Assembly: GCA_013397795.1 (NCBI GenBank)
Contig: VZTJ01005309.1
Coordinates: 556,449-620,448 of the forward strand
Direction: 5' to 3'
Length of the DNA: 64,000 nt
Origin: Orthonyx spaldingii
Taxonomy: Eukaryota; Chordata; Aves; Passeriformes; Orthonychidae
Every line of letters begins with the position of its first letter. Within the stretch, counting starts at the first letter, position 1. A program made the translations under genes and the position numbers. Below the pieces are notes generated by a model that saw only the letters and a list, made by a program, of their open reading frames with translations, was not told where the DNA came from and made no database searches. Shown one piece after another: positions 11,364 to 24,565 of this stretch.

Positions 11364-14300
11364 TACCTTCTGGGTTGTGAGATGAAGCCTTCAAAGCATA
11401 GAATAGACAATTGTGTCACCAGGGAAGTTTCTTGAAAGACTGAGGAGTTCATGTCCTCTAGCAAGGCAAATGAGTGATGTGCCCCGGATTTAGCTTGCCT
11501 ACCATGTGATTCATTAGAAATTCATTGTGAAAAGTTTATGATCCCAGAAACATTTACTGACATGCTGTATAGGGCAAGGGTTCTGCCACTGCACAGACTG
11601 GGCAATGTTTTTTCACTCAATTTCTTTTTCTCTACAGCTCCTGATTCTAGGTCCATTCCACTATTTCAGGTCACTTTGTAAGCAACCTGAAACCGCACTC
11701 TACTAAATACAGCTTTCCTGGATATGTAGGTTCAGCACATTTTCTTGTTGCATGAAATCTCAGAAAGGCTATTAGTAAATCCTAACTTTGATTTTTCTTT
11801 TTATAGTCGTTTACAATTTCAGATAAAATTGTCACTTGCACCGGTAAAGGGCTTAGTGTGAACTTGCAGTTCACTCTCCTTTGACTAAGCTACTTGTGTC
11901 AGTTTTTGATATCTGGTACCTGTTTTTCAGCCTCCAGTTCTGTAGCTGAAAGACCAAAATTTCAGGAGAGTAATTTATTTGTAGAGTTGCTCCCTTTTTC
12001 TTCATGTAGATACAATTTTCATATATATATTGAGTATTTTGACAGTCAAATCCCAGATGTGTTCAAAGCATACATCCCGATAGAATCAAGTGTTAGCTCA
12101 TTAAACTCAGTGACCATGAAAACTGATAGGATGGTGTAGGATTGGTTGACTGATGCATTCTAAGAAGAACATGTGGTAGGAAGAGGGTTAGGCACAAACT
12201 CCTGACTAGTGGTATTTGGGGCAGAGTAGCCTTTGTGCTACTAACAGACATGATAGTTCTGCTAAATACCTGGTATCTCCTCTGCTTCATGCTGTCCTGA
12301 GGATTCTTTGAAGAAGCAAAGAATTACTAAAGACAACTAGAGTAAACTCAGATCATTGTATGAGAATTTGGCTGTAGAGCTTGGACATCCTTCAGTGGAA
12401 ATGGACATGCTAGAATTGCTATGCATGAATATTTTTATGATGTTGAATAAAACTCTGCAAGGAACTTGGCTGAATACAGGGAATCCTGAGGCCCTATGCC
12501 ATGTGTCTCTTAATTTCTGTGAAATGTATCCTGCCCTATTTCTGTTTCAATGGGGATTTTATGCATTTGTTTGGAAGCAGTGCATCCTTAGGAGAACTTT
12601 TTAGCAGCTCTTGAAAGAACAGTCTCCTGCTTCACAGGGTATTTTTAGCCAGCTTAGACCAACAACTTATCAAGACCTGAGGAATGGACCATCCAGGACT
12701 TGAAGGGTAGAGTTTTGTGTTGGTGCCTCTCTGCCTTGTGAAGGCTGAAGGTAAATGAGGGTGACTTTGGCTTCTGATATATATCAGAACATCTGTTACA
12801 AATCATGCCTGGCTACAGTAGCCTCTCAGATGGATCTCTGCAGCACAGTGGTACACTGGCCCTGCTCTTTTTTTTTTGGAGATGTCCTCCATACCAAGGA
12901 CAATTAAAAAATCTATAGATCTGTCTGCTTGTCACTGTAAAGCTGCATAGTTAATTGATGTGTGGTCTGACCAGATCCTTGTGAGAGCATTGACGTGTGA
13001 ACTATGTTCAGAATATTCATAAGTGCATCCTTTCATCCTTTCCCTCAGTATAGGTGAAGGGAAGAATTCACTCCTGGAATGAACAGAGGGAATGTTTTTG
13101 CTGTGCATACCTGACTGAGATGGACTAGGAAAAATACCTGGTGAATTAATATCAGAATTATGTTCACTCTCAGGCTGCTAAAAGCTGCACAAGTAGTCTC
13201 CTGTCATTTCAGTGGTGTACCTACACAGCAGAGAGAAGAGCAAGAATGCCACCACATCGCCTGAGGTTTGGTGTCACAGCACACTGACTCTGGAGGTGAC
13301 CTTCAGTTCTCATCCATGTGATGCCCAGTGTGCCAAGGCTCTCTTCCATTGTTTTATTTCAGGTTTGATCTCAGTGACACCACACATGAAATATCACTTG
13401 GTCAGCCACAGCCTGTTAGGTCAAAAGAAGCATTAGCAAATGCAATGACAGAGCCTGTCTGATGGATACCCTTGTGCTAACAGACACAGGTGTTTTTGTG
13501 CAGGGCACTGAGTGGGGGCAAGGCAGGAGAAGGTGCAGTGACAATGTGTCATGAAATTGGAGAGGGGAAAATCAATGGTGGATTCAGCAGTGAATTTCAA
13601 CATGGGGCAGTAGTGTTTGAAGACACTTCTGTTTAGGCTTATCATCAAGGCTTCAGGCTTATCCTTCTGCCATTAACATCAGTTATACACCTTGTTGTTA
13701 TTTGCTACATGCAGATATAAACATCATGTTTTCATGATATGTAAAATTGCATTCCCCTACTGATAGTAGCCAGGAATCTTGCAGGGAGGATTGCAAAGCA
13801 CTTGTAAAAATCCTGTTTATTGGTTGAAGCTATAATGGAATTATATATTGCTTATAATGGAGAGGTTAGGGCTGGAACTTAATGATTCCTGTTTTCCTTC
13901 TCCTGCTCTTTGCAGAGATGCTGTTGTTCCAGGGAGGCCTAAGATGTGCAGTCCTAACCCTCAGGGAACCCCTTGGGCTGCAGTTGTGTCTGGCCTGCAC
14001 AGTGCAAGAATAAAGACTGAAAGAAGCCCTTTTCCACTTTTGCTGTCCCTCTGCATCTCTTTAGGGATCAGATATCATTGTCTTCTCTGGGACCGCCTCC
14101 CCCTCACCTCCAAATGCCATTCAGTTCTCGGAGAACCCTGGTGTGAGAGCAGATTGCTTTAGTTAAACATTGGCAAGTGACCACAGCCTGCAGCTGGGGT
14201 CTGTCTGGGCTTCTGACCCCTTTTCCTTCTCGTCATGGCTTTTAAAGAGGGATTTAGTTTTGGAACTGCTGACTTCAGCTCTCACATCTATGCTGACGGC

Positions 14301-17300
14301 TATATTAATGGTAGAGATATCACATAAATTATCATCTCCTGACTGCCCAGTGTCAGAGATGTCTCTGTAGACAGGACAGCAGGTGTTGATTCTTTGGGGC
14401 ATTTGACTTTTAAATTTCTCTGTCATCACCTTGCTTTAAAGGGCACTGTTACAGGGGTTAGTTACTTCTGTTGGTGCCCTTACAGAAGGACACACTGCAT
14501 CACTGCAGGGCTGCCTCTGCAGCCAACAGCGCAGAGTTGCTGGGCTTCAGGGGTGATCAGTATGGAAAAAACTGTGTGTTCATCTCTTTCTGGACTGTGA
14601 AACTTTCCATTTTACCATTCAAGCAGAATTTAGCACAAGTGGAGGGGTAACACAATTTCAATAGGAAGACAAAATTGATAATCTTAAGTTCTTTTCTGAT
14701 TGAGCTCTTTCAGTCTTTAGAGTGCTTTTTCATTGTCTAATGCTTCTTAGAAATAAAAAAAAAAAAAACCAAACTGAATGAACAGTTAATAAGCTCCTTT
14801 CCCATTTTCATCAGAAAGCTGATGTCTTATTAGCACAAAATACCCTTGCAATTTTCCACTTTCAGATTCTGCTTTCGACCTCTTCAAAAGCAGCAAGCAC
14901 ATTTGACTTCTCCTTACCACAGGAGAGAATAATCCTTCCCCTCTGCAGGAGATTGTTGTGGGGCTACTTGGAGGTTATCTCACACACCAGCTTCTGGATG
15001 TTGAAATCAAAACTGAAAATTTTTTTGTAGTCTTCTCTTTGTTAGAACCTCGATGTTCTGCATTTTCACAGAAAGGAATGAGTTTTCTTAAACCAATGTT
15101 GACTAAGTGACTTGGACTTTTCTTTGGTATGGAAAGGAAGTTTTTCTTTTGCTTAGAATAGACATAATGGGGATTTCATTTGTGGGGAATTTGTTTTTGT
15201 TTCTATACTTTTGTCCAGAGCAGTTGAGAACAGTTGAGCTGGTTCTTATCAAATGTATTTCTAGTGTGTAGTGTCTTGTTGCTAAGAGAGGTCAAAAATA
15301 AGGGAAAACATTATGAACACATGAAGGTACTTCCTGTTGTATAGTCTCCATGTGTCCTGTGCACAGCAGCTCATGGGTTACTTGCATGAGACATAGTAAC
15401 TTTGTGTTTAATAGCTGTTGATAGATTTTGCTTCCTTCAGGTTTTTTATCACCTCCTCAACATTATTGATTGCCTCCTGAACCTCTCAATCATCCCTTTA
15501 GATTGAACCCAGTTTTCAAATACAGGGTATATTTGCCACAGATATCCAGAAATTTCTCCCTAAAGCCACCTGCATGACATCAAGCAGGTTCTGTCTTGGA
15601 AACAATTGATACTTGTGCCTTTTAATTCTGTGAATATTTGAAATACTAAGATCACGTGTAATGGAAAGCAAACCATAAATCTGTGGAGGTGTGTGAATTT
15701 GCAGTTTGTTTTTTGACAGAGATCCTGGCCAAGTGACAGGACATCTGGAATGATAGCACAACCTTCCCAAAGCCAAACCCCATTGCTGTCATATTTCACC
15801 TCTCTTTTGCATGTAACTATTTTCTCACCATTAACGTCTGCATGCTGGTGGGATTCTCTCCTTGTCCCTACCATAGCTGTAGCCATTGCTTTCTTGTGCA
15901 CTTCAGGTATGTAGAGGTGTTGCCAGTGCCTCACAGGCTAAGCAGTTTTGAAGGCAAAAGCACTGCTGTTGAGCTTCTCAGCACACACAGAAATACTCTG
16001 AGGTGAGAAGGGGTGTATGTGCAGTGAACACCCCTCAGATGATCTATCTATTGATTATACCAATGGTTTATATTGAGATGTCCCAGAAGAAAAGAATGAA
16101 ACACGAACTAGTCACAACTCTGGAAGAAACAGGAACTTTGTTCTCCTGTTGAGGAGAGCAGAGTTCCTCACTGTTGTATTTGAAGATCTAAAGAAAATGT
16201 ATGTTAACAAAACATCCGAACTTGTGTAATTAATACTAAAGCTTAATTACAGTAATTATTTTTACACTGTATCATTTAACTTAAATTCTCAATTCCAATT
16301 GAGAAGTGCAGATACTCAGCAGTTCTGCAGATGAGTAAATAAGTAATTCAGTATGGACTTGCAACCAGGACTGCTAAGGGACAGTTGCTTAATTTAGCCT
16401 CATTAATATAGACAGATTTGTTTTTTAAAAAAACTTTTTTTGCTGCTGAAAACAAGCTTCTTTCATTGCTCATTCCTGAATATTTAGAAAAGATTTAGAG
16501 TTTTAAATGCTTATCAATAAGTATTAATAATACTGGGTATGGAAAGTTTTGGGATTTTTTCCCTGCATCTGTGAAATTTCTTTTGAAAGTAGTAGGATGT
16601 CCTTATGCAAGTTACTGGTAGAGGAAAGAACTACAACTGTAAGCAGATGTGGCTTAAGCATAAGAAAACCTACCAAGTAGCTATAGACCTTTTTTAACCT
16701 TGATAAAAGAACTCATGAAATGTCATTTTTTTACATATTTCACTTCAGATGATGCTTATGGCATAAGTTGTTTAACTTAATAGTTGCAACATGGGTTCAG
16801 AAACTGAATTGACCTCCATTATCTGTTCAGATGTAGAGGCCACCTATCTCTGTGTATAGGAATGGTAAAAATGTACAAATTGATAAGCTCCATCCATTTT
16901 TGAAAGATAAACTCCTCAAATATGAGTTTACAATGTGGAAATCATGACTGCCAATATCCTTCATGTTCAGCATAGGCTGTGTGAGGAGGATTAAGTCATT
17001 ATGCATCCTCCTGGGTTTCAAAGATGTTCACAGAAGGCAGAATTCCTTGCTGCTAGTCCAAACCTGTACAAAATCCCCCTCTTTGAACCCTGTCCTGCAC
17101 TTGAGATCCTGGAAAAGTTCTCCCTGATGTAAACATGAGTTGGATAAAGTATTCAATCTACCTTAACATCACATCTTTATTTCTTCAACATAGACACCTT
17201 TTTTTGCTTCAAAGACTCGTGACTGGGCACCACACTGAGTTGGGGAAACAGTGCTCCAGATCAATGCAATTACACAGTGCACAGTCTAAATTGGTGCCAT

Positions 17301-17530
17301 ATTTGTGTATTTCAGAAGAAAAAGCAAGTTTGCCTCTTACAGCCTACAAGATGTTGCAATTGAATGGAAACAGGAAGCATTAGGAGAAGGGTTTTTCTGA
17401 AGTTTGGTCCCTCCCCTGCAGTGGAGCTGAATTCAGCCAATAATCTTGTGCCTCTCAACAACTGGCATAAAATGCCCCTTAGCAGAGGTCAGCACTTAGG
17501 AGGCTGCTCCAAACACAGATGGAAACTCAC
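11364..17530. other. Non-coding, no gene called
   Basis: No recognisable exon or named repeat. An 18-bp perfect palindrome (ttctgatat/atatcagaa) lies at 12772-12789, and an A run at about 14755-14768. Confidence 0.65.
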
Positions 17531-17707
17531 CTGAAGACAGAATGAGGCAACAGTTACCACGAATTCTCTCTTCGGAGACTGTCACAGATGAGCTGTTTAG
17601 GTCACTTAAGGAATCACTGCCAAAGGTAATAGCAGCAGCAGGTTTAATCCGAATTTGTGACGGTGCATCGTGATAAAGTCCAATGGCAAGGTTCATTCTA
17701 TTACTTG
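17531..17707 (-). other. Candidate coding exon, unknown gene, 177 nt, phase 1-1
   Basis: Read on the minus strand, a 177-base open segment lies between an acceptor (TTTGTCTGTGTAG|CA) and a consensus donor (CTTCAG|GTGAGT). In the open frame it gives 58 complete codons. The first two bases complete a codon begun in an earlier exon, and one base is left over at the end, so the exon is symmetric (phase 1-1). The peptide has a plausible protein composition, including IGLYHDAPSQIRIKP and a Ser-rich stretch with an N-S-S sequon, and ends NCCLILSS. I do not recognise the family. It is not from SERINC1, HSF2, FABP7 or SMPDL3A as I know them. No partner exon in compatible phase was found nearby. A chance open frame beside chance splice sites remains a real possibility. 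Confidence 0.3.
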
Positions 17708-20700
17708 CTACACAGACAAAGCATACAGGGCAAACTTGGATTAAAACAAAATTATAAATTATTTTCATGGAGAACAAGGACGAAAAAGGATAAAGATGTA
17801 AAAGGTAAGGGAGATAATCCCAATGAGTCATGAGGTTCTAAGAGGACCCCCTTGCTTTCTAAATTCTTTTTGGAGTGTTGGTGCAACTGAGTCCAATCCT
17901 AGTCCCAGGCTTGGTCAATGTTTTATGTCGAAAGGATTTCATAGGGAAATACAAGGAGTAGGGGTGACCCTCTGTCTTCAAATGTTTTTGAGCCTTTTTA
18001 AGCAATTTCAGGCCATGCTGCCCACAGCAAGGAGGTGAATTGGTGCCTTTCTTCCACACTGCTTCAGAGGGATGTTGTTTTTTGACGTTTTCAAGTTAAA
18101 ATTCAGTAAAGCACATTAACCTCATTAATCACAGTGTGAAGAAAAACCCTTTCAGAGAATCCAGGCTTTATCTTCGCCTTTTGCTTTTTGAGACACTGAA
18201 AGGAGGAGAAAAAAAGATATCAGATGTGTCTGAGTGATAGTACTGAGACTCAAAAATTGTAACTGGACTAGGGAAAAAAACATTTACCATAGGTTCCAGG
18301 GATGGAAGTCTGAATCTGAAAGAGTAACTTGAAAGGCAGATTTTCTGACTTCTTTTGCTTGAGGGTTCTGCTGTTCTGATCCTGTTTCCTCTTTATGGAT
18401 CAAATTTTTATCAAGTTGTTTTTAATTCTCTACTGTTTTACACTAGTGCAAAGGGAAAATATATTATTAAATACAGTGAGTTTGTGTTTGTACTTGCATA
18501 AGTAACTATTTAGCCAGCTATTTATTAGTTATTCCTACTGCACAGAATCAAGGGATAAAAAAGAGTCACAGTGTAGATGTGCCTACACAAAGATTGTATT
18601 CCTATGGGAGCACTAAAAATGAACACCAGCTTAAAAGGCATGTGCTATGTTCACAGTCTGGAATTTGATATTTGAAGTTCATACACGGAAGGATAGTAGC
18701 AACCTTATCAGAAAGCATCAGTTTGGCATACATTTCAAACCTTGCAGTACTGACAGCTCCTACAGCACTGAAGGGTCAGCTGCATAGAGGTGAAAGATTT
18801 GTGATCTTCCTGTCAGCAAAAGTATATGTAGACCTGATAGAGAAGGTAATGAAAATATTCATGGCAGTTTTGACCCTCACTGCTATTTTTTGGTGCTGAC
18901 CATTTATAAGTGGATATGGAAAACAAATGAATCATCATTTTGTGGTGGCAAGCATAAGGTTCAACTTCCAGGCTGAAGTGCGTAGTTAATTAGTTATTTA
19001 CGACAATCCTCTTTCAGACGGAGGTTGACTGCATTTGTGCATGTCACTGCATGGCTTATGTTGTTGTATTTAAACCAAGGATTTGGGAAGGACAGGGTTT
19101 GAGTACTTACAGGCTGATAAAGCACAAGAAGCCACAAGAGCTTTCTCGATTTCTGCAACAACTCTCTTGCAGTTGCCTGATACTCCCTTGCCACTTACCT
19201 TTGCAAAAGATACTGGACATAGTCAAAGCATGGTTTCTGATCCCAGCCAAAATCAATGAAATCAATGTATCTCTTCTGTCATTGATTATGTGCAGTTTGA
19301 AAACCATAAATGGACCCTGGCACAGCTTAAAACCCAATACACTGTTACGGACTTCATTTTGATTTTGGAGCATTATATTTCTATTGTTGGAGTTTGTTGC
19401 CCTGTTGAGCAATAATGCCATTTACTGTGAGACACACGTCAGAACCGCAGCTGAACAAATGCAGCTTCCACGCTATGAAAGCAGATTAAAAGCCGGACTT
19501 CCTCATATATAACAGGACTGAATGACAGCTAGTGCTCACTTGTAGAGTATCATAAACACTACACATACCTGGTACAGCTGCTGGGAGTTATTTGCACAAC
19601 ATATTGAGGGCCGAGAACAACTGCCACAAATTTTACGTATCATCAATTCCCTTTATTTTTCTAGCTTGAAGCCAACATGCCTTGCTTTTCTCCTCTAGGT
19701 AGAGGCCAGTATGATACTAAAATGGGAGACAACTGGGGTTTTTTTCCTACCTAAATAAAACAAGTATGATTTGATATTTCAGTTGGATACATGCAAAGTG
19801 ACATTGATATCATAACCACCCAGTTACTGCTCTTTCTTTCTAAGAAAAATCCTGGTAGCACTCTTCTTGAACAACAATAGTCACATTTTTTTCTAAGTGG
19901 CCATCTGATGAGTTAAGCAGTTAGTTCTGGATATAACCAGAACTCTGCAAATAAGTTTTGGAAGCATTTTCCTAATCAGTTTTTGTGTGCCGTGTATGGA
20001 TGAGCTCAAACAACTTGTGGCAGCAGTTCCTGTGCACATAATCTCTTGTAGTTGCTCAGCAGTGAGGAGGGCATGGCAGAGGGGGGGGCCTGTTCTGGTG
20101 ACTTCAGTAAGCTCATGAAAGGATGTCTCATTACCTCCTTGGACTCATGAGGTGTCTACTGCTGCTGTTTTTTCACACATCTCCAGGATGCTGACAGAAT
20201 TTTTGTGCAGATTTGTTACTAGTTCTATGGCAGCTGGATATCCAACTTTCGTCAGTCAATGGTATTTGCAGATTCAGTGGCTGTCCTGTTCTGATATCAT
20301 ATTCAGTAAAGGAGAGGCACTGTCAGAATAGATGATTATAGCTCTGAATTGCTTGAAAAAGTGAATGTAGAGGGAATAAAAGATGACAAAGATGGAAGGC
20401 ATCTGAAAAGAAAGCCTTTTCAAAGGAAAATTAAAAAGCAGACTTTCAAATAATGAAAGTAGCAATAATTTGAGATATAATTAAATAGGAAATAGCAAAA
20501 CTATGTTGGAAATACTGCTGAGGCTGGTTGAACTTTGTGCATGAGGTGTTTTCTGGGATTATTTGTCCTTACTGGGATAAGAGGAGGCAGCAGACTGTTG
20601 AAAGAGGCAGAGGAGCAGTCACAGCACAGAGAACCCAAAGGCTGTTGGGGTAGAACTGAGCTGGAAAAAAAAACAAACCTGCTAAAAACCACAAAGGCTT

Positions 20701-23700
20701 CAGCAACTACATCTGCTATTTGGCTGCTGGATGTGTCTGGAGGGCTGGTGGCAGAATGCACTTCAGAAAGCCACGGTGCCAAGCCGAGTGCAAATATCAC
20801 TTCCTTAAACATATTCTTCTTCTTATACCCCATGAAGGAATACAACTTTAATCAATGAAACAGAACTGCAGATTTGGAAGGCAAGAAGGGAGAAAAATGC
20901 TGATGAAATTTCTGGGGTTTATTAACATTTGAGGGAAACCTGGTGTCCTGGGAAGGTGGAGGGGCACTACAGTAGGCATGTTTCTATTTTGTTTTAGCAA
21001 CCAGAGCATGGCCATATTCTCAGAAACCACAGTTCATGCTCTGGGGAAAAGAATGCAAGGTATCATTTACATGCTCGCTGTACTACGATGTCACTCTTCT
21101 CAACACAGAACCATTACCCTTTTTTATTTTCTATCACTTTTATAAACTGATACGTAATAGGATTGTATGGAGGGAGAGCCAAATGAGGAGATGATAAGGT
21201 AAAACTTTCATTTTTGTTATAAGAGAGCATATTCTTAGTTTCAGCAAGAAATCTCCATCTGCAGTTTTCCAGGAGGCTGTTTCTTTAAAAAGATGTTTTC
21301 AAGATTGATTGGTATCAGGTGTTCACTGCCATGTGATGCAGGTGTTACCATGGTGACCACTACCACTTTAGGTAGGCTGTCAGAGGCTATAATTGTGCTT
21401 TAAAAATCCTGTGCACAGTATGATAACCTGCACGGAAATAAGCTGTAGCCTTGCTCAGATGCAGGTCTGTCTCTGAATTTGCTGATTTGTGACTGCAAAC
21501 CACAGAAGATTGTATACCGATGTTTCAGGGAGATTTTTTCCTCTCTCCCTTTCCCTGTGACAAACAGGCACAATGGATTCTACAATATAATGAGAAAGAT
21601 TAAATCCTTTTAGCCACCCTTCCTCCTCAGCCCCATTTGAGTCTATGGCTCTTTCTGGTCTCAGGCCAGCAGATAAAGCTGGTTGGAGCTCTGCTGTGTC
21701 TAAGTGGCTCTGCTTGCACCTGCCTTGTGCTAGGGCACGTGAAAAAAGGTGTTTCACTGACACACTGGCGTCTGTGTGGCTGTACTGCGGACAGTGGCAA
21801 GACTGAAGCGCCTTCTCTGCCTCCGGCAAATCTCTGACCAGGGATTAAAATTGCATTACCCTTCAAAATGCTGCTTGCTGACCCTTGTGTTTCATGGGTC
21901 CTAATGCTGCAACCACACATTTGCCTTTTTACAGTGCGGCTGGCAGTATTGCTACACTTGTTCCTTAGCTTCTGCAAGCCTAGGGACACAGGTGCCCCTC
22001 TTTCCATACACTGCTTATGTCCATGGAAAGGTAGTTTGTCATTTTGTCTGCTGCAGTCTGTAGATGTCTGGGTTTCTGCTTCAAGCCAAGTAAGTCGTAG
22101 TTGACATGAAAAAGTAGTAAGATCACAAAGCTTATTTATTACCTTGAATTCTGCATCAGTAAGATGGAAGGTAAAGAGAAAAGTTGGTAAGGAGTGAGGA
22201 AACTATAAGAATGGGTTGAAGGTCAAGAGGCAAAGGCTTGAAGGTCAAGAGGCAAAGGCTGAAAGAGCAGTAGAGTTAGAGGCTACTGTATATCCTGTCC
22301 TGATTCCTCTATATCTCAGCTACTGCTTCTCAGCAGCAGCCAAAACCCCCAGGCTCAGCCTCCTATGGATGCCCTTAGGCAGGATGGTATCCTGGGAACC
22401 CTGTTTTTGATAACTTGCTGTATCTTTGCTCTGTTGGTCTCCTCAGAGGGCCTGGGTTCAAGACCACAGCAGCAAAATAGCCCTACAAGAACCATCCAGT
22501 CTGTCACAGATCAGACGGCAGGGAAAAGTCTTACTCTTAGAAAAGAAAATTTTCCCAATTAAATAAACCTTTCTGATGAAGTCTTCCACATTTCTGTAAT
22601 TTTAACAGGGCTTGATACTTTAAGTTGCTAAATAGCTTTACCTCACCCCAGCAGAGGTAGAGAATTGTAGACATCAGCAGTGCTCAGTACTATGCAGAGT
22701 TAAGAACAGAAAGTTGAATATTTGGACCTTCTGTGTTCTAGTAGTCTCTCTTAAGCCTCCAACTGATATTTTGAAAGATGAAAATAAGATTAAATACGTA
22801 TTTATGGCCCCAGTTGTACAGAGTGCTTAAGAACTTGTTTTTAAGGATGCAGCTACAAAAACTGGACATGCAACCGAGTGTTCCTGTGTATTGGAGCTAT
22901 GCAATGCTACAAGTTGGATTTAAAATGACATTTGATTGTGTAGTGTGCTTCAGTTTATTGATTTGACGTTATCCTCTATTGTATTTTAGTTGTCTTTTGC
23001 TAGATAATAAGTGGGGTCTAATGCAACAAATAAATGAAACACCGCCAGATAGTTGAAGGTGAGTGCAGTTAGCAGTCTTTTAGGTCAACTTTGTCATGTC
23101 ACCAGTGTATTAAGTATGTGGCCTTCAGCTGTGCTGAGCATCTTTTAGAAGCCAGAGCTACTCCAGGGTTCAAATTCTTAAACTGAAATTTCCCCTTGGC
23201 TTTTAATTAAATTAATGAATGAATGTGCAATCAGTGAGCTGTAAGGAAAATTTCCAAATAGGAAAACAACTAAACCAGACCCTAATGCAGTCATCAAGTG
23301 GTTTGGAAAATTAAATATCAAAAGCAGATAAAGAACAAAAGATGTCAGACTTTGTATAGCACAGAGTATAAACACTGATATGAAGACTGACTGAAATCTG
23401 AGGGGATGGTAAACAAGAGCATCTGTCCTTTCAAACACCACATTTATTAATAAATAACAAGCATTTTAATGGGTTGCTTTGCATTTAACACTATAAATAA
23501 GACTGGGAAATGCCAGCCAAAGCTACTACAGACAGCAGAATCAAACACTGAATTATTTGGCATAAAAGTGAGAGCTTCTATGGCTGGTTCCTTACTGGAG
23601 AAATGTGACATGGAAAGTGACGTAACTTACTAATTACTGACTCATTCTTCATGTTTTTACTTCTGTTTCCCTGATTCCTTTGTTCTTTGTGGGGACGGGC

Positions 23701-24058
23701 TTCCCCTTCTGCTTTTGCTGTGTTCCTCTAAGCAAGAGAAACACGCAGTAGAAAACCATCTGGAAGCCGGACTCAGTGCCAGCCCTATTCAGAATAAAAA
23801 AGCTGATTTTTGGTGCCTAATTTGGAGTACCACATGCTCTGTTCTATATGTCTCACAGCCAAACTGGAAATTTGTCACCATGCCCACTTACCAAACCATG
23901 GAGACTCTGAGAATAGAGATTCCTGCTGTAGCTGTGGATAGTTCCCATCTTTCGTACACCTGTTGGGATGAGCAGCTCAACCTGAACACTCTTGGTAACT
24001 GTACCCATCTTACCCTGCTCTGTGCATTGCTCACAGCAAACTAAGTTTTCTCATCAAG
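17708..24058. other. Non-coding, no gene called
   Basis: Frames near 19000-19420 show splice-like sites on the minus strand, but three frames look equally protein-like, so none is called. An eight-G run lies near 20083. The rest is featureless AT-rich DNA apart from the 22-bp tandem duplication. Confidence 0.6.
22216..22259 (+). repeat. 22-bp exact tandem duplication
   Basis: The unit ttgaaggtcaagaggcaaag plus gc occurs twice back to back (22216-22237 and 22238-22259). It is purine-rich. The likely origin is replication slippage. Confidence 0.85.
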
Positions 24059-24565
24059 GAAGGCATAACAACATTCTGGGCAGCACTCATTAGACCATGT
24101 ATGGAAGATTGTCCGGTTTTGCTTCTGCCTTACCAAAAGGATGTTGATAAACCGGAGCAGGAGTTGGTCAGGAAGGAACACTTGAGGAGACGATGAGGGA
24201 ATGGGACTTGTTCAGCTTGGAGAACACTTGGGGGGACCTATAACCAGTCTTCTCATATGTTGCTGAAAAGATGGAGCCAGACTCTTTACAGAGTTGCACA
24301 GCAGGAGAGCAAGAGACTATGGTTAAGAACTAGAAGAGGACAGATTCAGACCTGAGGTAAGGAAGAGCCTTTTCTTCATGATGACAGCGAAACCCTGGCA
24401 CAGAGGTGTTGTGGAGTCTCTATCCTCAAAAATATTCAATAGCTGAAAGGACAAATCCCTGAGAAGTGTGATCGAAATTCATTATTGGCTCTGCTTTGAG
24501 TAGGAGGCTGGAGTAGATGACCTCCTGAGGTCATTTCCAACCTGAATTATTCTGTGATTTTATAA
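24059..24565 (+). mobile_element. CR1 LINE, 3' fragment, sense orientation
   Basis: About 500 bases match the remembered layout of the CR1 3' region in order: a 'cattagaccatgtatggaagattgt' type stretch, then 'gggacttgttcagcttggagaa', then 'gaggtaaggaagagcc', then 'ctggagtagatgacctcctgaggtcatttccaacctgaattattctgtgatttta'. The terminal octamer is decayed (tctgtgatttta) and there are many substitutions and small indels, so this is an old copy. It is 5'-truncated, as CR1 copies usually are, with no reverse transcriptase frame left. Confidence 0.88.

Noticed and set aside
12772..12789. 18-bp perfect palindrome ttctgatat/atatcagaa
   Set aside because: AT-rich palindromes of this size occur by chance in sequence of this composition; nothing else marks the site.
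19107..19421. Minus-strand frames with splice-like ends (donors GTAAGTGG and GTAAGTAC) and protein-like text
   Set aside because: Three different frames over the same bases each look equally protein-like with possible splice sites, so the impression is not informative. None joins in phase to the candidate exon at 17.5 kb.
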